42,613 nucleotides of DNA from Methanobacteriota archaeon (GTDB lineage: Archaea > Thermoplasmatota > Poseidoniia > Poseidoniales > Thalassarchaeaceae): NCBI GenBank assembly GCA_014240285.1, contig JAAZXI010000008.1, forward strand, positions 1 through 42,613, in the 5' to 3' direction. The notes beneath the pieces are model-generated. The model did no database searches, was not told where the DNA came from, and was given only the letters and a program-made list of their open reading frames with translations. Shown piece after piece: positions 15,740-26,092 of the stretch. The translations under genes and the position numbers were made by a program. Positions within the stretch are counted from its first letter, which is position 1. Every line of letters starts with the position of its first letter.

Positions 15740-18700
15740 CAGTCCTCACCTCCTAATGCTTCGTCTAGGACCTGTGAGACGTCGAAAGGCAACCCCTTGC
15801 GACTGCGAGCGGGGTCTATACCATCCTCTCCATACTCAAACTGGACAATGCGGTTAGCGGTGTTGCGCACCGAGCTCATGCCGTCGTTGGCAACCCTCAG
15901 GTCATCCATGGCGTTAATCAGACGGCGTTGCATGTACCCGGACTTGCTGGTTCTGACGGCAGTGTCAACCAGAGACTCGCGTCCCGAAATAGAGAGCATG
16001 AAGAACTCGGTCGGCTCGAGCCCACGCTTGAAAGAAGATGAAACGAACCCCTTCTCCTCGGCACCCTTCACTCCGCGCGGGAAATGCGGCAGTACACGGT
16101 CCTGGTAACCTCTCTCAAGGCGCTTACCACGGACCTTTGGCTGGCCGATTGAACCAGCCATCATAGCGAGGTTGTCCATCGAACCACGGGCCCCGGAGAC
16201 CGCCATCATAACGGCAGGGTTATCGGCACCAAGATGATCCCTAGCGACTTCACCGGAATCTGCCTTTCCTTTGTCAAGAATACCTAGGATGTTCTCCTCT
16301 AGGGTCTCGAGGGGAGTCCTGCCAGGTCGGGCCTCGTAGCGGCGGCCATTCTTACCGAATTTCTCGAGTTCGGAGTCGACCTCGGCGCTCGCCTCGATGT
16401 TGATTTCTGCAATCCTCTCTTTGGCCTTGAGTGGCAGGTCCTCATCGTCGATACCTGTGGTAAAACCCATAGCAGAGCAGATGGCAATGGTCATCTTCGT
16501 CATCCTATTCAGGAATTCGGCACCTGCATCCGAGCCATGAGTTTGGACGACGGCGTCGAGCAGTCGGCCATCCTCGGCACCGATTCCTCGCTTGTCTATG
16601 GTGCCTGTGACCTTGCCCTCGGTTACATTGACCTGGTCACCAGACCTACTCGTGTACTGCAGGTTGAATCCGGCTGGTACGATGAGGCTCAGTACGTCGG
16701 TCCCTCGGTATCCAACGATGTCGTTCTCCTGTACTTCCTCTGGCAGTTCACCGACCCAACCTATGGCGCCTAGAATCTCCAGAACCAAGTTCTTGGGCAG
16801 GATACGATCGCCATGAGTCAGTAAGTAGGCACCAGAAATATGATCGTGGATGCCACCTATCACACTGCCCCCGTAGCGCGGAGTGATGATGTGCTCCTGG
16901 ACACGCATGAGAATCTTGGCCTCTGCGCGTGCCTCCTCGCTTTGGATGACGTGCAGATTCATCTCGTCGCCGTCGAAGTCAGCGTTGTAGGGAGTGCAGT
17001 CAGCTAGATTGAATCTGAATGTCTTACCAGACATGACGCGTATCTCGTGGACCATCATTGACATCCTGTGGAGAGACGGCTGTCGGTTGAATATCGCGAC
17101 GTCGCCATCGATAAGGTGCCTCTCGACGATGACGCCGGGCTTCGGGTTGCCTTCCCTATCTAATGTGCTCAGTCTGTCTTCGATTTCGGACGAGTAAGTC
17201 CCACCATACTCGTCCTCAATTTCGGGGCTGCCGCAGTGAGAGCACGACACCTCTAGGTGATCTGGGAAATACTCGTCGGGATTGGAGTGTTCCCACTTCC
17301 ACCTGTTGTGGATTATGGCCTTGGGGTCATCCGCCTTCAGTGACTGCCCCTTAGCGTCCTCACCCTTAAGATTTGAAATCGTAGCCTCCAAGTCAACACC
17401 CCACTCCTCCTCGAGGTCGCCAATGGCGTTCCTACGCATCTGACGCTTCAACTCAAGACCAGGTAGGAAATTTGGAGCAGGAAGGACTTCGTTCAAATCG
17501 GGCCTGTAGCCAGCGTAGGGCTCATCCTCACTTCCGGAGTCGCACTCGGGATTGAGGCACCTGAATCCAGCCCAGATGTACTTCGTGCGATCTGTAATCC
17601 GAACTCTAAAGTGATCTCCTCGTACAATGTAATTTACACCCGGGTGCACATCTGGTCCACGTAATACCATCTGGCGCAACTGCTCCCTGTTGCGGCTAGT
17701 AACTCTGATGGGGACAGTGAGTTCCTTAGCGGACTTCTCTGGCACTCCGACCTCGTTGATTCCGAGGTTTGGATCAGGGCTGATTACAGTGCGGGCGCAA
17801 AAGTTGACGCGCTTGCCTGAGAGGTTGCTGCGGAATCTACCCTCTTTGCCCTTGAGACGCTGAGCAAGTGTCTTCAGGGGGCGTCCAGAACGATGTCTGG
17901 CAGGAGGTATCCCACTGGTCTGATTGTCGAAATAGGTAGTGCAATGATACTGCAGCAGCTCCCAGAGGTCCTCAACAATCAGTTGCGGGGCACCGGCGTC
18001 GCGGTTCTCCCGCAGGCGCTGGTTAATCCTGAGAACATCAACCAACTTGTGAGTTAGGTCATCCTCGGAGCGGTCACCACTGTCGAGGGTGATAGATGGG
18101 CGGACTGTGATTGGAGGCACCGGGAGGACCTTCATGATGATCCACTCGGGGCGACTGGAGTCCTTGTTCATCCCGAGGAAGATTAGGTGCTCATCGGGAA
18201 TTCGCTCGAGCCATTCTCGGATGTCGCGGGCGTTCAACTTGTGCTCACCCTTGTCCGCTTTCTTCTCTTTGAAAGTCGACGGTTTGTCGAGCATGATCTT
18301 GCCCTGCTCGGAACCGCAGTGCATGCAGATGGCCCTCCTCTTATGGGCGCACTCCTTCTCGATATCCTTGATGATGGTCTTGAACTCACGAGAGCCCACG
18401 CCATGCTTGATGATGATGTCGTGGACTCGATCTCGGTAGTAGTCCTGCTCAGACTTCTCAGGATCGAGGGGATGAGTCTCTGCCGAACTGTGTAGCAGAA
18501 TTTTGCTGCAGGTATTGCAAGTTGACTTGAGTGCGGTCCTGATCAAGTTGGTGAAACCGATGTGGAGGATAGGCAATTCGAGTGCAATATGTCCGAAGTG
18601 ACTCGGGCACTCCTCGTGCTTGTTGCCGCAGGTTTCGCAACGAATCCCTGGATCTATAACGCCCATCTTCGGATCCATCAGGCCCTGCTTGTATGCGTGT

Positions 18701-18831
18701 CCATCGTCCTTGTAGGTGTCAGCGGTCTTGATCTCTACTGATGACATCTTGCGAATCTCATTGGGGTCCATCAAACCGAACTTAATCGACTCGATCCTCT
18801 TCGGAATTTTGGCTGCATCGCGGGCGCTCAT
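15739..18831 (-). CDS. rpoA1: DNA-directed RNA polymerase subunit A'
   Basis: The N-terminal part of the largest subunit, carrying the active site. [11 protein letters not shown] at about 615-625 holds the Mg2+-binding aspartates (618, 620, 622). N-terminal zinc sites are visible: CETC/CPSH at 65-78, CNTC at 105-108 and CMHC at 169-172. The length of 1030 exceeds the usual about 880-910. An insertion of roughly 130 residues sits at about 420-560, before [23 protein letters not shown]; it carries CLNPEC (425-430) and CSHC (530-533), which could form an extra zinc site. The start overlaps the corrected end of rpoB as ATGA. Confidence 0.97.
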   Translation of the reverse strand: MSARDAAKIPKRIESIKFGLMDPNEIRKMSSVEIKTADTYKDDGHAYKQGLMDPKMGVIDPGIRCETCGNKHEECPSHFGHIALELPILHIGFTNLIRTALKSTCNTCSKILLHSSAETHPLDPEKSEQDYYRDRVHDIIIKHGVGSREFKTIIKDIEKECAHKRRAICMHCGSEQGKIMLDKPSTFKEKKADKGEHKLNARDIREWLERIPDEHLIFLGMNKDSSRPEWIIMKVLPVPPITVRPSITLDSGDRSEDDLTHKLVDVLRINQRLRENRDAGAPQLIVEDLWELLQYHCTTYFDNQTSGIPPARHRSGRPLKTLAQRLKGKEGRFRSNLSGKRVNFCARTVISPDPNLGINEVGVPEKSAKELTVPIRVTSRNREQLRQMVLRGPDVHPGVNYIVRGDHFRVRITDRTKYIWAGFRCLNPECDSGSEDEPYAGYRPDLNEVLPAPNFLPGLELKRQMRRNAIGDLEEEWGVDLEATISNLKGEDAKGQSLKADDPKAIIHNRWKWEHSNPDEYFPDHLEVSCSHCGSPEIEDEYGGTYSSEIEDRLSTLDREGNPKPGVIVERHLIDGDVAIFNRQPSLHRMSMMVHEIRVMSGKTFRFNLADCTPYNADFDGDEMNLHVIQSEEARAEAKILMRVQEHIITPRYGGSVIGGIHDHISGAYLLTHGDRILPKNLVLEILGAIGWVGELPEEVQENDIVGYRGTDVLSLIVPAGFNLQYTSRSGDQVNVTEGKVTGTIDKRGIGAEDGRLLDAVVQTHGSDAGAEFLNRMTKMTIAICSAMGFTTGIDDEDLPLKAKERIAEINIEASAEVDSELEKFGKNGRRYEARPGRTPLETLEENILGILDKGKADSGEVARDHLGADNPAVMMAVSGARGSMDNLAMMAGSIGQPKVRGKRLERGYQDRVLPHFPRGVKGAEEKGFVSSSFKRGLEPTEFFMLSISGRESLVDTAVRTSKSGYMQRRLINAMDDLRVANDGMSSVRNTANRIVQFEYGEDGIDPARSRKGLPFDVSQVLDEALGGED

Positions 18832-21800
18832 CTTCGATCCTCCAGTTCCAGTCGCATCGCCACTCCAAGACTCTTCATCTCGTCGAGCAACAATTTGAAA
18901 GCGTAGGAAGTCTGTACTTTGTGGACGTCAGAGCGATCTCCGCAGTAGGGCAGACGGTAGTGCGGCGCTTCCAATCATAGTAAGCGACGTGTCCACATCC
19001 CGTGGTGTTGCAGACCATTAGGTCCCAGCCATCCGACTCGTCCAGAAGCCTGTCCTTAATCACCATCGATGCGCCGTGAGAAATCAGGCAGTCGCGCTCC
19101 ATCTCACCGAACCTGAGGCCCCCTTGGCGGGCACGGCCCTCCGTCGGTTGGCGGGTCAGGATTTGCACTCGGCCACGACTGCGGGCGTGCAACTTGCTGC
19201 TGACAAGGTGATGTAGCCTCTGGTAATAGATGACGCCGACGAAAACGTCAGCAGTGTAGTCCTCACCGGTCTCGCCGTTCATCATCGACTCGCGGCCGGT
19301 ATGATTGAATCCGCTTCGGAGCAACCCCGAGCGCAAGGAGTCCTCCTTCTCACCGGTGAACGCGGTTCCGTCGATCTTGCGGCCCTCCATGGAACCAACT
19401 TTTCCACCTATCATCTCGAGAACGTGGGCCACTGTCATCCGCGAAGGGATGGCGTGAGGATTGATGAGCAGGTCAGGGATAACACCGTCTACGGTGAAGG
19501 GCATATCCTCCTCGTTGACGAGTCGTCCGATTACCCCCTTCTGACCGTGTCGGCTAGCGAACTTGTCGCCGAGCTCCGGGATCTTGTTAGTACGAAGGGT
19601 GATTCGCACGAGTCGACCGGAGTCAAGGGACTCCGTGACGAACACGTTGTCGACCCAACCCTCTTCGCCGTGTCGTACCAGCATCGAGGACTCTCTCCTC
19701 TCCTGAGCCTGTAGGAATGCGCCGTGGGCCTCTTCAAGGAATCTCGGGGGGCTGGTCTTCCCCACTAGAACAGCTCTGTCCGACTTGCCAAGGGTAGACA
19801 GGAACTCCTCTGGTACAGGCAGACCGTCTCTCTCGAGGTGAGCATAACTGTCGAAAGACTTCAGGCCCTTGATTTCATCGAGACCGGTTCCGGGCACTTC
19901 GATCCGCTCCTCTTGACCACCGGGGAACCGCTTGTTCTCAGCGTTGTAGGTTCTGACAAAGGCGGAGCGGGCTAGGGAGCGCTCGACAGACGCTCGGTTC
20001 ATGATGACGGCATCCTGCATATTGTATCCGTGATGACTCATTATGGCAACTACGAAATTTTGGCCACCTGGTCTGCTGTTGAAATTAGTCGAATCCATCG
20101 CGCGCGTGCCGACGATTGACTGTTGAGGGTAGTGCATGATGTGAGCCCGTGTATCGGGGCGCAGTCTGTAATTGGCGCTTGGTAGACCCAGGCTCTGCTT
20201 GACCATCGCCGTGCCGCCGGTCACCCTTGGAGTGGAATTGTGCTCAGGATAAGGCACGAGAGATGCGCACACGCCGAGAATGAGTTGTGGGTCAATTTCG
20301 ACGTGGGTGTAAATCAGAATGGTGTTGTTCTTGGTCTGCTTCCTCTTGAGGGAGTCAATTTCGCTCTGGTAGTAGTTCAGGGGACTTGTGAACTCCTCGA
20401 AGACAGTCTCGCCGTTGGAGAGTTGAACCTCAGCTCTCAGTTTGGCCTCGGAAATCTCCTCCTCACCGAGGTTAACCCACTCCACTTTCGCCGGGTTAAT
20501 CGGCCTGCCGTGCTTAGGTGAGGTCTGAGGGAGATCGAAGGGCCTGGGGGCGACGAGGAGATCCTCCTCCTCTTCAGCATCAACCCACTCGACGACGCCG
20601 GAGGCCACCATGTCGGCAAATGTGAGTTCTCCGGACCTCAAGCCTTCCAAATGGAACTTCGTGAGGTTCAGACTGCCATGCTCGATGACCAACAGAGGAC
20701 GCAATACCCTACCTCTGTCGGTGTTGATGTATACGTCCCGGTTAGCAGTGTCGTGACGGATACAGACCTCTGGCCGTAGTCGGCCCGAGCGTCGACTCCT
20801 CTTAATCCTAGAAACCAGTTTTGCAGGTCTCTTGTGTAAGCCAAAGATATCGCCGTTGACGTGGATTCTCGAGCCATCCGCCCACTGTTCTGGAGAAGAA
20901 TTAACTCCGGCCTCGAGTAATAATTCTTTCACATCGTCCTCGGGGACCTCTTCGGAGACATCAATCATCTGGGCTGCGTTCTTGACCAGCCCACAGTTCT
21001 GACCCTCTGGAGTCTCGTTGGGGCAGAGCCTGCCCCAATGAGTGGGATGGAGATCACGTGCCTCGAAGTGCGGCTGGCTGCGTACCAGAGGACTGGTCAC
21101 CCTTCGCATGTGCGAAAGCGCAGCGATGTATGTCGTACGGTCCAGCAGCTGGCTGACACCGGAGCGTCCGCCGACCCAGTTACCGGTTGCCAAAGCGTGC
21201 ATAATCTTGGACGTTAGGACGTCTGGCCTAAGACAGGAGTTGATTTTCAGTTCTCGCTTACGGTTGTGATGCCTCTCGAGTTGGTACTTGAGGTCCCTAG
21301 ACAATTGCTGCATACTAACCCTGAACAAATCTTCCATCAGGTCACCGGCGAGTCGGACGCGCTTGTTGGCGTAGTGGTCCTTGTCGTTTGGATCGCGGTT
21401 GGTGATGGCCATTTCTAAGACCTGCCTGACGATGCGACCGAGGAAGATGGCTTTCTTCTCGCGGTGCTCGGGCGAGGAACCCAGATGAGGAAGGAGTTCC
21501 TTGTCGAGGAGGTTTTGAATTCGCGACTCTCGGTATTCCTTCTGCTGTCCGGCTGCGAACTTCTTCTCGAGCCAGGCGATTGCTTCTTCTTCTGTCTCGA
21601 CAGCGTACTCATCGTTGTCCTTGACGTCGTTTAGGTTGGCAACGGTATACTTCATCGCATCTACGGGACCTGCTATTGCCGCGAAGATTTCCCTGTCGTT
21701 CTCCATGCCCAACGCCCTCATGAGGAGGACAACGGGGATTGCCGTGGTGCCGGCGCTTGGAATCTTTACCATCAGCATACCGTCACGTCGCTTCTCAACA

Positions 21801-22540
21801 TTGAGTGGTTTACGCACACCGTCACGCTGAGAGAAAATCTTGGCGACTTCGGTCTCATGGGCGTACTTCTTGTTCTTCTCTACGGTGACTCTGTTGGGGG
21901 CGAGGTCCTCCATCGAGATTAGGACGCGTTCGGTGCCGTTGATGATGAAGTAGCCACCCGGATCAAGGGGGTCCTCACCCGCCTTCCTGAGAAGCTGAGT
22001 TAGGTGCTCGGAATCCTCGACCGAAGTCTGAGGAGACAGTTTCCTGTTCTCGTCGATGTGGTCAGAGTGCACGTTGCACCGTGCCGAGCGGACCATAATC
22101 GGGAGATTGCCGATGTGGACTCCATCTTCCTCGATGTAGCCAAGATCTGCATCTGGCGTATCAGGGGGTATGTCGTCCCTGTAAATTTGGAAGTCCATAT
22201 ACACGGGCGAGAAGTAGGTTAACTTGCGAATTCTGCACTCCAGAGGAGTAGCGGGATGCTCGGCACCGTTGGCCTCACGGATGGTCGGGCTCCCCAGCCT
22301 GATATTCTTGAGGCGCACTGTGATTTCCTTGTCGAGTACATCGAGTTTGATGCAGCCACCGGCGTCTTCGCCGCCAGGTAGGTCCTCGATTGGCTCGTCC
22401 GTCCCTATCCTGATGCTGCGAACAATCTTCTCCATCCTACTGAGGCGTCCGTCGCCTGATGGTATGCAATCATTGTATGACATCAACTGGTGATTGACTA
22501 GGCTCCTCTGCTTGAAATAACTCTCAACTATCTCCTTCAT
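18828..22540 (-). CDS. rpoB: DNA-directed RNA polymerase subunit B (unsplit), apparent frameshift near 3' end
   Basis: The second-largest RNA polymerase subunit, in one piece rather than split into B' and B''. Core signatures include RMTVAHVLEMIGGK, GDKFASRHGQKGV and QPTEGRARQGGLRFGEMERD. As read, the frame stops at 18875 with a nonsensical tail after VCP. Adding one base in the GGG run at 18948-18950 restores VCPYCGDRSDVHKV, then SYAFKLLLDEMKSLG, and ends with a TGA at 18828 that overlaps the rpoA1 ATG. The corrected protein would be 1237 residues, and the C-terminal zinc site would regain its second CxxC. A sequencing or assembly error is the simplest explanation. The start follows GAGGTGA. 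Confidence 0.95.
18948..18950 (-). other. Probable 1-base deletion in rpoB
   Basis: At the GGG run (CCC on the coding strand) the reading frame of rpoB must shift by one base to keep the conserved C-terminus. The restored frame runs without stops to the ATGA junction with rpoA1. A lost base in a short homopolymer is typical of sequencing error. Confidence 0.75.
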
Positions 22541-22549
22541 CTTCTCACC

Positions 22550-23137
22550 TCATGCGCTCTCCACAATCAACCTGAATGCCGTGCTGGAACCTGCCGAGCG
22601 ACTGTACCTAACCACTCTAACGACCCTATTAGCGAGCCAACCTGCCGGGAGTTCATCGTCTTCCACCTCGACGGCTTCTTTGATTGCCTGTACAGCAGGG
22701 TCGGTGATGAGAATCTTCGGAAGTAGTTCCTTGGCCAGACGGGTGGTGCCGTCGGCGTTTTTCTGAGACAGACTCCAAGGAGCCAGCATGGCCTCCTCCT
22801 CCTCCTGAGGAACCAACTCATGATGCGGGACCAAAATATGATTGAGGACGTTGAACCTATCATCACCTTGTGGGATATCGGCATCGAGCATAGCCTTCCT
22901 GGAGATGGTTACCCTACCGGTGCGTGTCCTCTTGCGCGAAGCCATCTGCTCTCTGATGACTGCCATAACATTCTCGAGATCAGCGGCACCGGTCTCGAGT
23001 TCAAGTTTCTTCGCGACTTGATCGACGGTCATGCGCTTGATTGCATCCATGTTCGCATCATCGGCCAACCGGTGCGCGTGGGTCTCGGATATTCCGAGCT
23101 CCATCAAGCGCTTTTTCGTAGAACTCTTTACTGCCAT
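22550..23137 (-). CDS. rpoH: DNA-directed RNA polymerase subunit H with N-terminal extension
   Basis: The archaeal homologue of eukaryotic Rpb5 C-terminal domain. The canonical core starts near residue 95 (FNVLNHILVPHHELV) and ends with KILITDPAVQAIKE...VVRYSRSAGSSTAFRLIVES. Core subunits are normally about 75-85 residues; here the protein is 195, with about 25 residues inserted inside the core (EEAMLAPWSLSQKNADGTTRLAKE) and an N-terminal domain of about 90. That domain (KKRLMELGISETHAHRLADD) is homologous to the one on RpoA2: about half of the first 50 residues are identical by eye. It is the first protein gene of the operon, with a GGGGCGTGAT ribosome-binding motif, 9 bases before rpoB. Confidence 0.93.
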   Translation of the reverse strand: MAVKSSTKKRLMELGISETHAHRLADDANMDAIKRMTVDQVAKKLELETGAADLENVMAVIREQMASRKRTRTGRVTISRKAMLDADIPQGDDRFNVLNHILVPHHELVPQEEEEAMLAPWSLSQKNADGTTRLAKELLPKILITDPAVQAIKEAVEVEDDELPAGWLANRVVRVVRYSRSAGSSTAFRLIVESA

Positions 23138-23186
23138 ATCACGCCCCCCCGCCCTGCAAAAACTGTGAGCCTGCGGCGTTGTCAGG

Positions 23187-23260
23187 CGGGCCTGATGGGA
23201 TTTGAACCCACGGCCGTCCGGTTAAAAGCCGGATGCTCTACCTGACTAAGCTACAGGCCC
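23187..23260 (-). tRNA. tRNA-Lys(TTT)
   Basis: A 74-nt tRNA on the minus strand. The acceptor arms GGGCCTG and CAGGCCC pair perfectly, with discriminator G and no encoded CCA. The anticodon stem TCCGG/CCGGA encloses the loop CTTTTAA, so the anticodon is TTT (lysine). The T arm contains GGTTCAAATCC and the D arm AGCTTAGTCAGGTAGAGC. It lies 49 bases upstream of rpoH on the same strand, so co-transcription with the RNA polymerase operon is possible. A TATA-like TCTTTTAG lies about 40-50 bases upstream. Confidence 0.95.
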
Positions 23261-23431
23261 ATAGCAAGTGCTGGGCCTTCATCGGACCGAGGAGGGGTTC
23301 TAAAAGATTACTGAAACGGCACCGCTACGCTCGGCAGGGCCGCAACTTCTCCAGGGGGGCGGAGATGTCACTTCGATGTTGGAGGCCTGTACGAATAAAG
23401 GTTTTCAGATTCTACCTACAGTGGAGGTTCG

Positions 23432-24811
23432 ATGGTAGATGAACATCGCCAGCGACCCCTGGGGGCCGGAACAAGATCGGCAACATCCAAATTCGGAATT
23501 GAGGAGGCCGGGCCATGGGAAATAATAGTCCCACATACAGTCTATCCACCTCGTGAGGACACCTTCCTATTAGGTCGGGCGCTCCTTGGACTGTCTGATC
23601 GCTGTGGTATTGCAACCGAGATTGGTTGCGGCAGTGGGGCCCTGTCGATTCTGCTTGCTTCACTGGGCTGGAATGTTGCTGCGTGTGATGTCAACCCATT
23701 CGCTGTGGCGGCGGCTAGAGGTAATGTCGAGAAGGCCGGTTTCGCCGGCGCGGTCAGTGTCAAAGAAGGTGGCCCGGGAGAGCCGGGTTGGGAATTGCAG
23801 GAGGGTGTGACTTTAGTAGTGTGGAATCTACCTTATCTGGATCCGCCAGAACATGACGGAGTTTTCCTTGAGCCTATCGAGGAAGCTTCGGTGTCTGATA
23901 TTCCCGAGGGTTGGTCCAACAGCCTTCTAAAGATAATGGATGATAAGCAAATAGATCCCAACTGCCTGATAGTTTTGCTTCACCGTACCGATCCCGACAG
24001 CCGCAGCAAACCCGTCGGTTGGATTCAAAACGGCTGGTCCTGCCGACGTCTAGACAGCATGAGACTGGGCGATGAACGGCTCGAGGTGCTATCTTATTGG
24101 AAGCCAGCAGCAGGAATGCCAGCCAAAGTCATGGACGAGTGTGAATCAACAATGGACGAGGCCAAGCGGCTCACTGAGGGGGGCTGGCAGAGGGTGTTGT
24201 CTCTCTCGCAGACCTCCGGCAGAGGGAGGAGAGGGAGCTCATGGCAGACCCAAGAAGGAGGGATGGCATGCACTTGGATCCTCCCTGCAGAGTGTCTGAA
24301 GAGGCACTCTCCGGGACTAATCCAGACCGTAATCGGTGCCGCAGTGTCTGAAGCCCTCGGCTGCTTTGTCAAATGGCCGAACGACTTGGTGTCAGAAGAT
24401 GGAAGGAAGCTGGGGGGAGTACTCGTGGAGGGGAGTTCAGCTGATGGCGCTATCAGGGTCGGTATCGGACTCAATCGAGAAGGCGGCGTTGTTGATGGGA
24501 TACCTGTAGTTGGATGGAATGAGTTTGTCGGAGAGAAAACAGTCTTCGAAGTCTTCGAAATTCTGGATCCTGCTATCTCATCACTCTTCGAGGAGCATCC
24601 ACTCGCGCCCCCTGTCGAGGGAGATGAGTTGATTATACTGTCCTGGAAGGGTCTGTCGAGGTCGCTTTCAACCGGTGTGGGACTCAGGCTCAACGGGGCG
24701 CCCCTGAGGGCAGTGGGCTTGAATGGGGAAGGTCATTTGTTGGCCGAATCCAAAGGAGTGGTTGGAAAGATTGATGATCTCGGTGGACTCGACTGGGGGT
24801 CTATTCCCTGA
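23432..24811 (+). CDS. Fusion: HemK2/PrmC-like glutamine methyltransferase + biotin-protein ligase
   Basis: A 459-residue two-enzyme fusion. Residues about 30-222 form a class I SAM methyltransferase of the HemK2/Mtq2 type that modifies the release-factor GGQ glutamine: VYPPREDTFLLGRALL, SAM motif EIGCGSG at 63-69, CDVNP at 85-89 and NLPY at 132-135 (usual NPPY/NLPY). Residues about 228-459 form a biotin-protein ligase: DECESTMDEAKRL, SGRGRRGSSW at 262-271, KWPNDL at 314-319, KLGGVLVE and GIGLN at 344-348, then a small C-terminal domain. There is no N-terminal HTH. The ligase would charge the carrier protein at 39474. ATG at 23432 follows GTGGAGG. Confidence 0.88.
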   Translation: MVDEHRQRPLGAGTRSATSKFGIEEAGPWEIIVPHTVYPPREDTFLLGRALLGLSDRCGIATEIGCGSGALSILLASLGWNVAACDVNPFAVAAARGNVEKAGFAGAVSVKEGGPGEPGWELQEGVTLVVWNLPYLDPPEHDGVFLEPIEEASVSDIPEGWSNSLLKIMDDKQIDPNCLIVLLHRTDPDSRSKPVGWIQNGWSCRRLDSMRLGDERLEVLSYWKPAAGMPAKVMDECESTMDEAKRLTEGGWQRVLSLSQTSGRGRRGSSWQTQEGGMACTWILPAECLKRHSPGLIQTVIGAAVSEALGCFVKWPNDLVSEDGRKLGGVLVEGSSADGAIRVGIGLNREGGVVDGIPVVGWNEFVGEKTVFEVFEILDPAISSLFEEHPLAPPVEGDELIILSWKGLSRSLSTGVGLRLNGAPLRAVGLNGEGHLLAESKGVVGKIDDLGGLDWGSIP

Positions 24812-25115
24812 GACTCTGTCTACCGATTCCAAGTCTCTCCCTGACCAGCTTTATCTTCCCTGACCTCGTAATCGTGCAGCAGCCCTCGTCGGAATTAATT
24901 CTGGAAGTGGCCTCTTCGCAATCAGTGAGTCGGACTCTGACAATAGCCAGTGCAGAGTCGTCAGGCGCAATGTAGTGGTCGTACATCTTCCATTGCAATC
25001 CCTCGAGGAGTTGACCGAGAATCTCCTCGCCTGCTCCACGGCCAGCAGTCCCGGAACTGATTCTCACCCCTATCCATCGACGCTTGCCCCTAGCAGCCTT
25101 ACCGAGCCTTGCCAT
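24801..25115 (-). CDS. Probable RNase P protein Pop5 (Rnp2)
   Basis: A 104-residue basic protein compatible with the Pop5/Rnp2 subunit of archaeal RNase P. The N-terminus KRRWIGVRISSG corresponds to the family KRRYLxFxI strand. It continues with a helix (AGEEILGQLLEGLQWKMYDHY), a strand ALAIVRVRLTDCEEATSRIN and an end segment GKIKLVRERLG similar to the family's VSGTIKALRRK-type close. The match is by pattern, not by search; another small RNP-fold protein is possible. The gene overlaps the convergent methyltransferase-BirA gene by 11 bases. Confidence 0.55.
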   Translation of the reverse strand: MARLGKAARGKRRWIGVRISSGTAGRGAGEEILGQLLEGLQWKMYDHYIAPDDSALAIVRVRLTDCEEATSRINSDEGCCTITRSGKIKLVRERLGIGRQSLRE

Positions 25116-25149
25116 GGCTGTTGGACGAGGTGACCCTTAATCGAGTTGG

Positions 25150-26055
25150 TCAAAGACCGCTGACTACCGCGACTAGTCTGATTCGCCCAACCATCTTGTC
25201 ACTGGCCCTTGCCCCCATTATTACCTGACAATCAGGATCGAGGGAGGAGACGAAAGCCTCTGTAACCTCATTCAGATGGGCCAAGGTCATGTCAGGGCCG
25301 CCCTCTACCTGTATCATGCAGCCTTTGGCTCCATCAATGCTGAGATTGGACAATGGTGACTTGCGTGCCTCTCCGACTACCTTGTCTGGCCTGTCAGTGG
25401 TCCCGGTACCGACAATCAGCGTGGCGTTTCCGGGCCTGTTGATTACCGTCCTGAGATCCATCAAATCGAGATTGATTTTCCCTACCTTAGCAAGAGTGGT
25501 TACAAGTCCCTCGATTAAATCTCCTATCCAACCCGATCCTGTCCTCCAGTCGTCATCCCGGTGACGAGCCTGCCAGGCCAGCCTCTCCATACTAACCCTG
25601 ATGCAAACGTGGGAGTTTTCCTCAAGGGCTTGAATTGCGGTCTCGGCGATTTTACACCTGAGAGGTTGTTCGGCAAAAGGCAGGCCGGCGATGGTGATTA
25701 CGAGGCAGTCGTTCTCGCGCGCTAGAGAAGCCAGTTCGGCCGAGGCACCAGAGCCCATTCCGCCTCCGAGCCCCGTCATGATGACTACGAGCTCGGCCTG
25801 TTCGAGTAGGGGTGTTACCGAGCCAATGCCATCCCTGAGGCGATGGGCTGCTAGCGCTGGAAGAGCGGCTGTGCCCCGGCCGTCACCGCCTGCATCGAGG
25901 TGTAGGCAATGCGCTGCTGCAGCACCAGCAAAAGAAGACTCATCGGCGTCTATGAGCAGCAAGTCAGCTAGTTCGGAGCATTTCGTGTGGGCCTTCTCGG
26001 CCCACGTACAGCCTATTCCTCCGACGCCGGTAACCAGAATCGCGCCCTCGTCCAT
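25150..26055 (-). CDS. Divergent FtsZ-family tubulin-like GTPase
   Basis: A 301-residue tubulin/FtsZ-superfamily protein. It has the N-terminal GVGGIG loop (about 10-15), an LLIDADES strand, the tubulin signature as GLGGGMGSGA (95-104; the usual threonine is methionine) and a T7-like loop NLDLMD (195-200), matching NxDxxD of FtsZ needed for GTP hydrolysis between subunits. The C-terminal half is short and lacks an FtsZ tail peptide. ATG at 26055 follows GAGGGGTG and is preferred; the ATG at 26100 would overlap the TPR gene by 8 bases. It may be a second FtsZ or regulatory paralogue rather than the main division protein. Confidence 0.8.
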   Translation of the reverse strand: MDEGAILVTGVGGIGCTWAEKAHTKCSELADLLLIDADESSFAGAAAAHCLHLDAGGDGRGTAALPALAAHRLRDGIGSVTPLLEQAELVVIMTGLGGGMGSGASAELASLARENDCLVITIAGLPFAEQPLRCKIAETAIQALEENSHVCIRVSMERLAWQARHRDDDWRTGSGWIGDLIEGLVTTLAKVGKINLDLMDLRTVINRPGNATLIVGTGTTDRPDKVVGEARKSPLSNLSIDGAKGCMIQVEGGPDMTLAHLNEVTEAFVSSLDPDCQVIMGARASDKMVGRIRLVAVVSGL

Positions 26056-26092
26056 GTTGCACCCCTCGTGGCGCGAGCCGTTTAGAATATGC

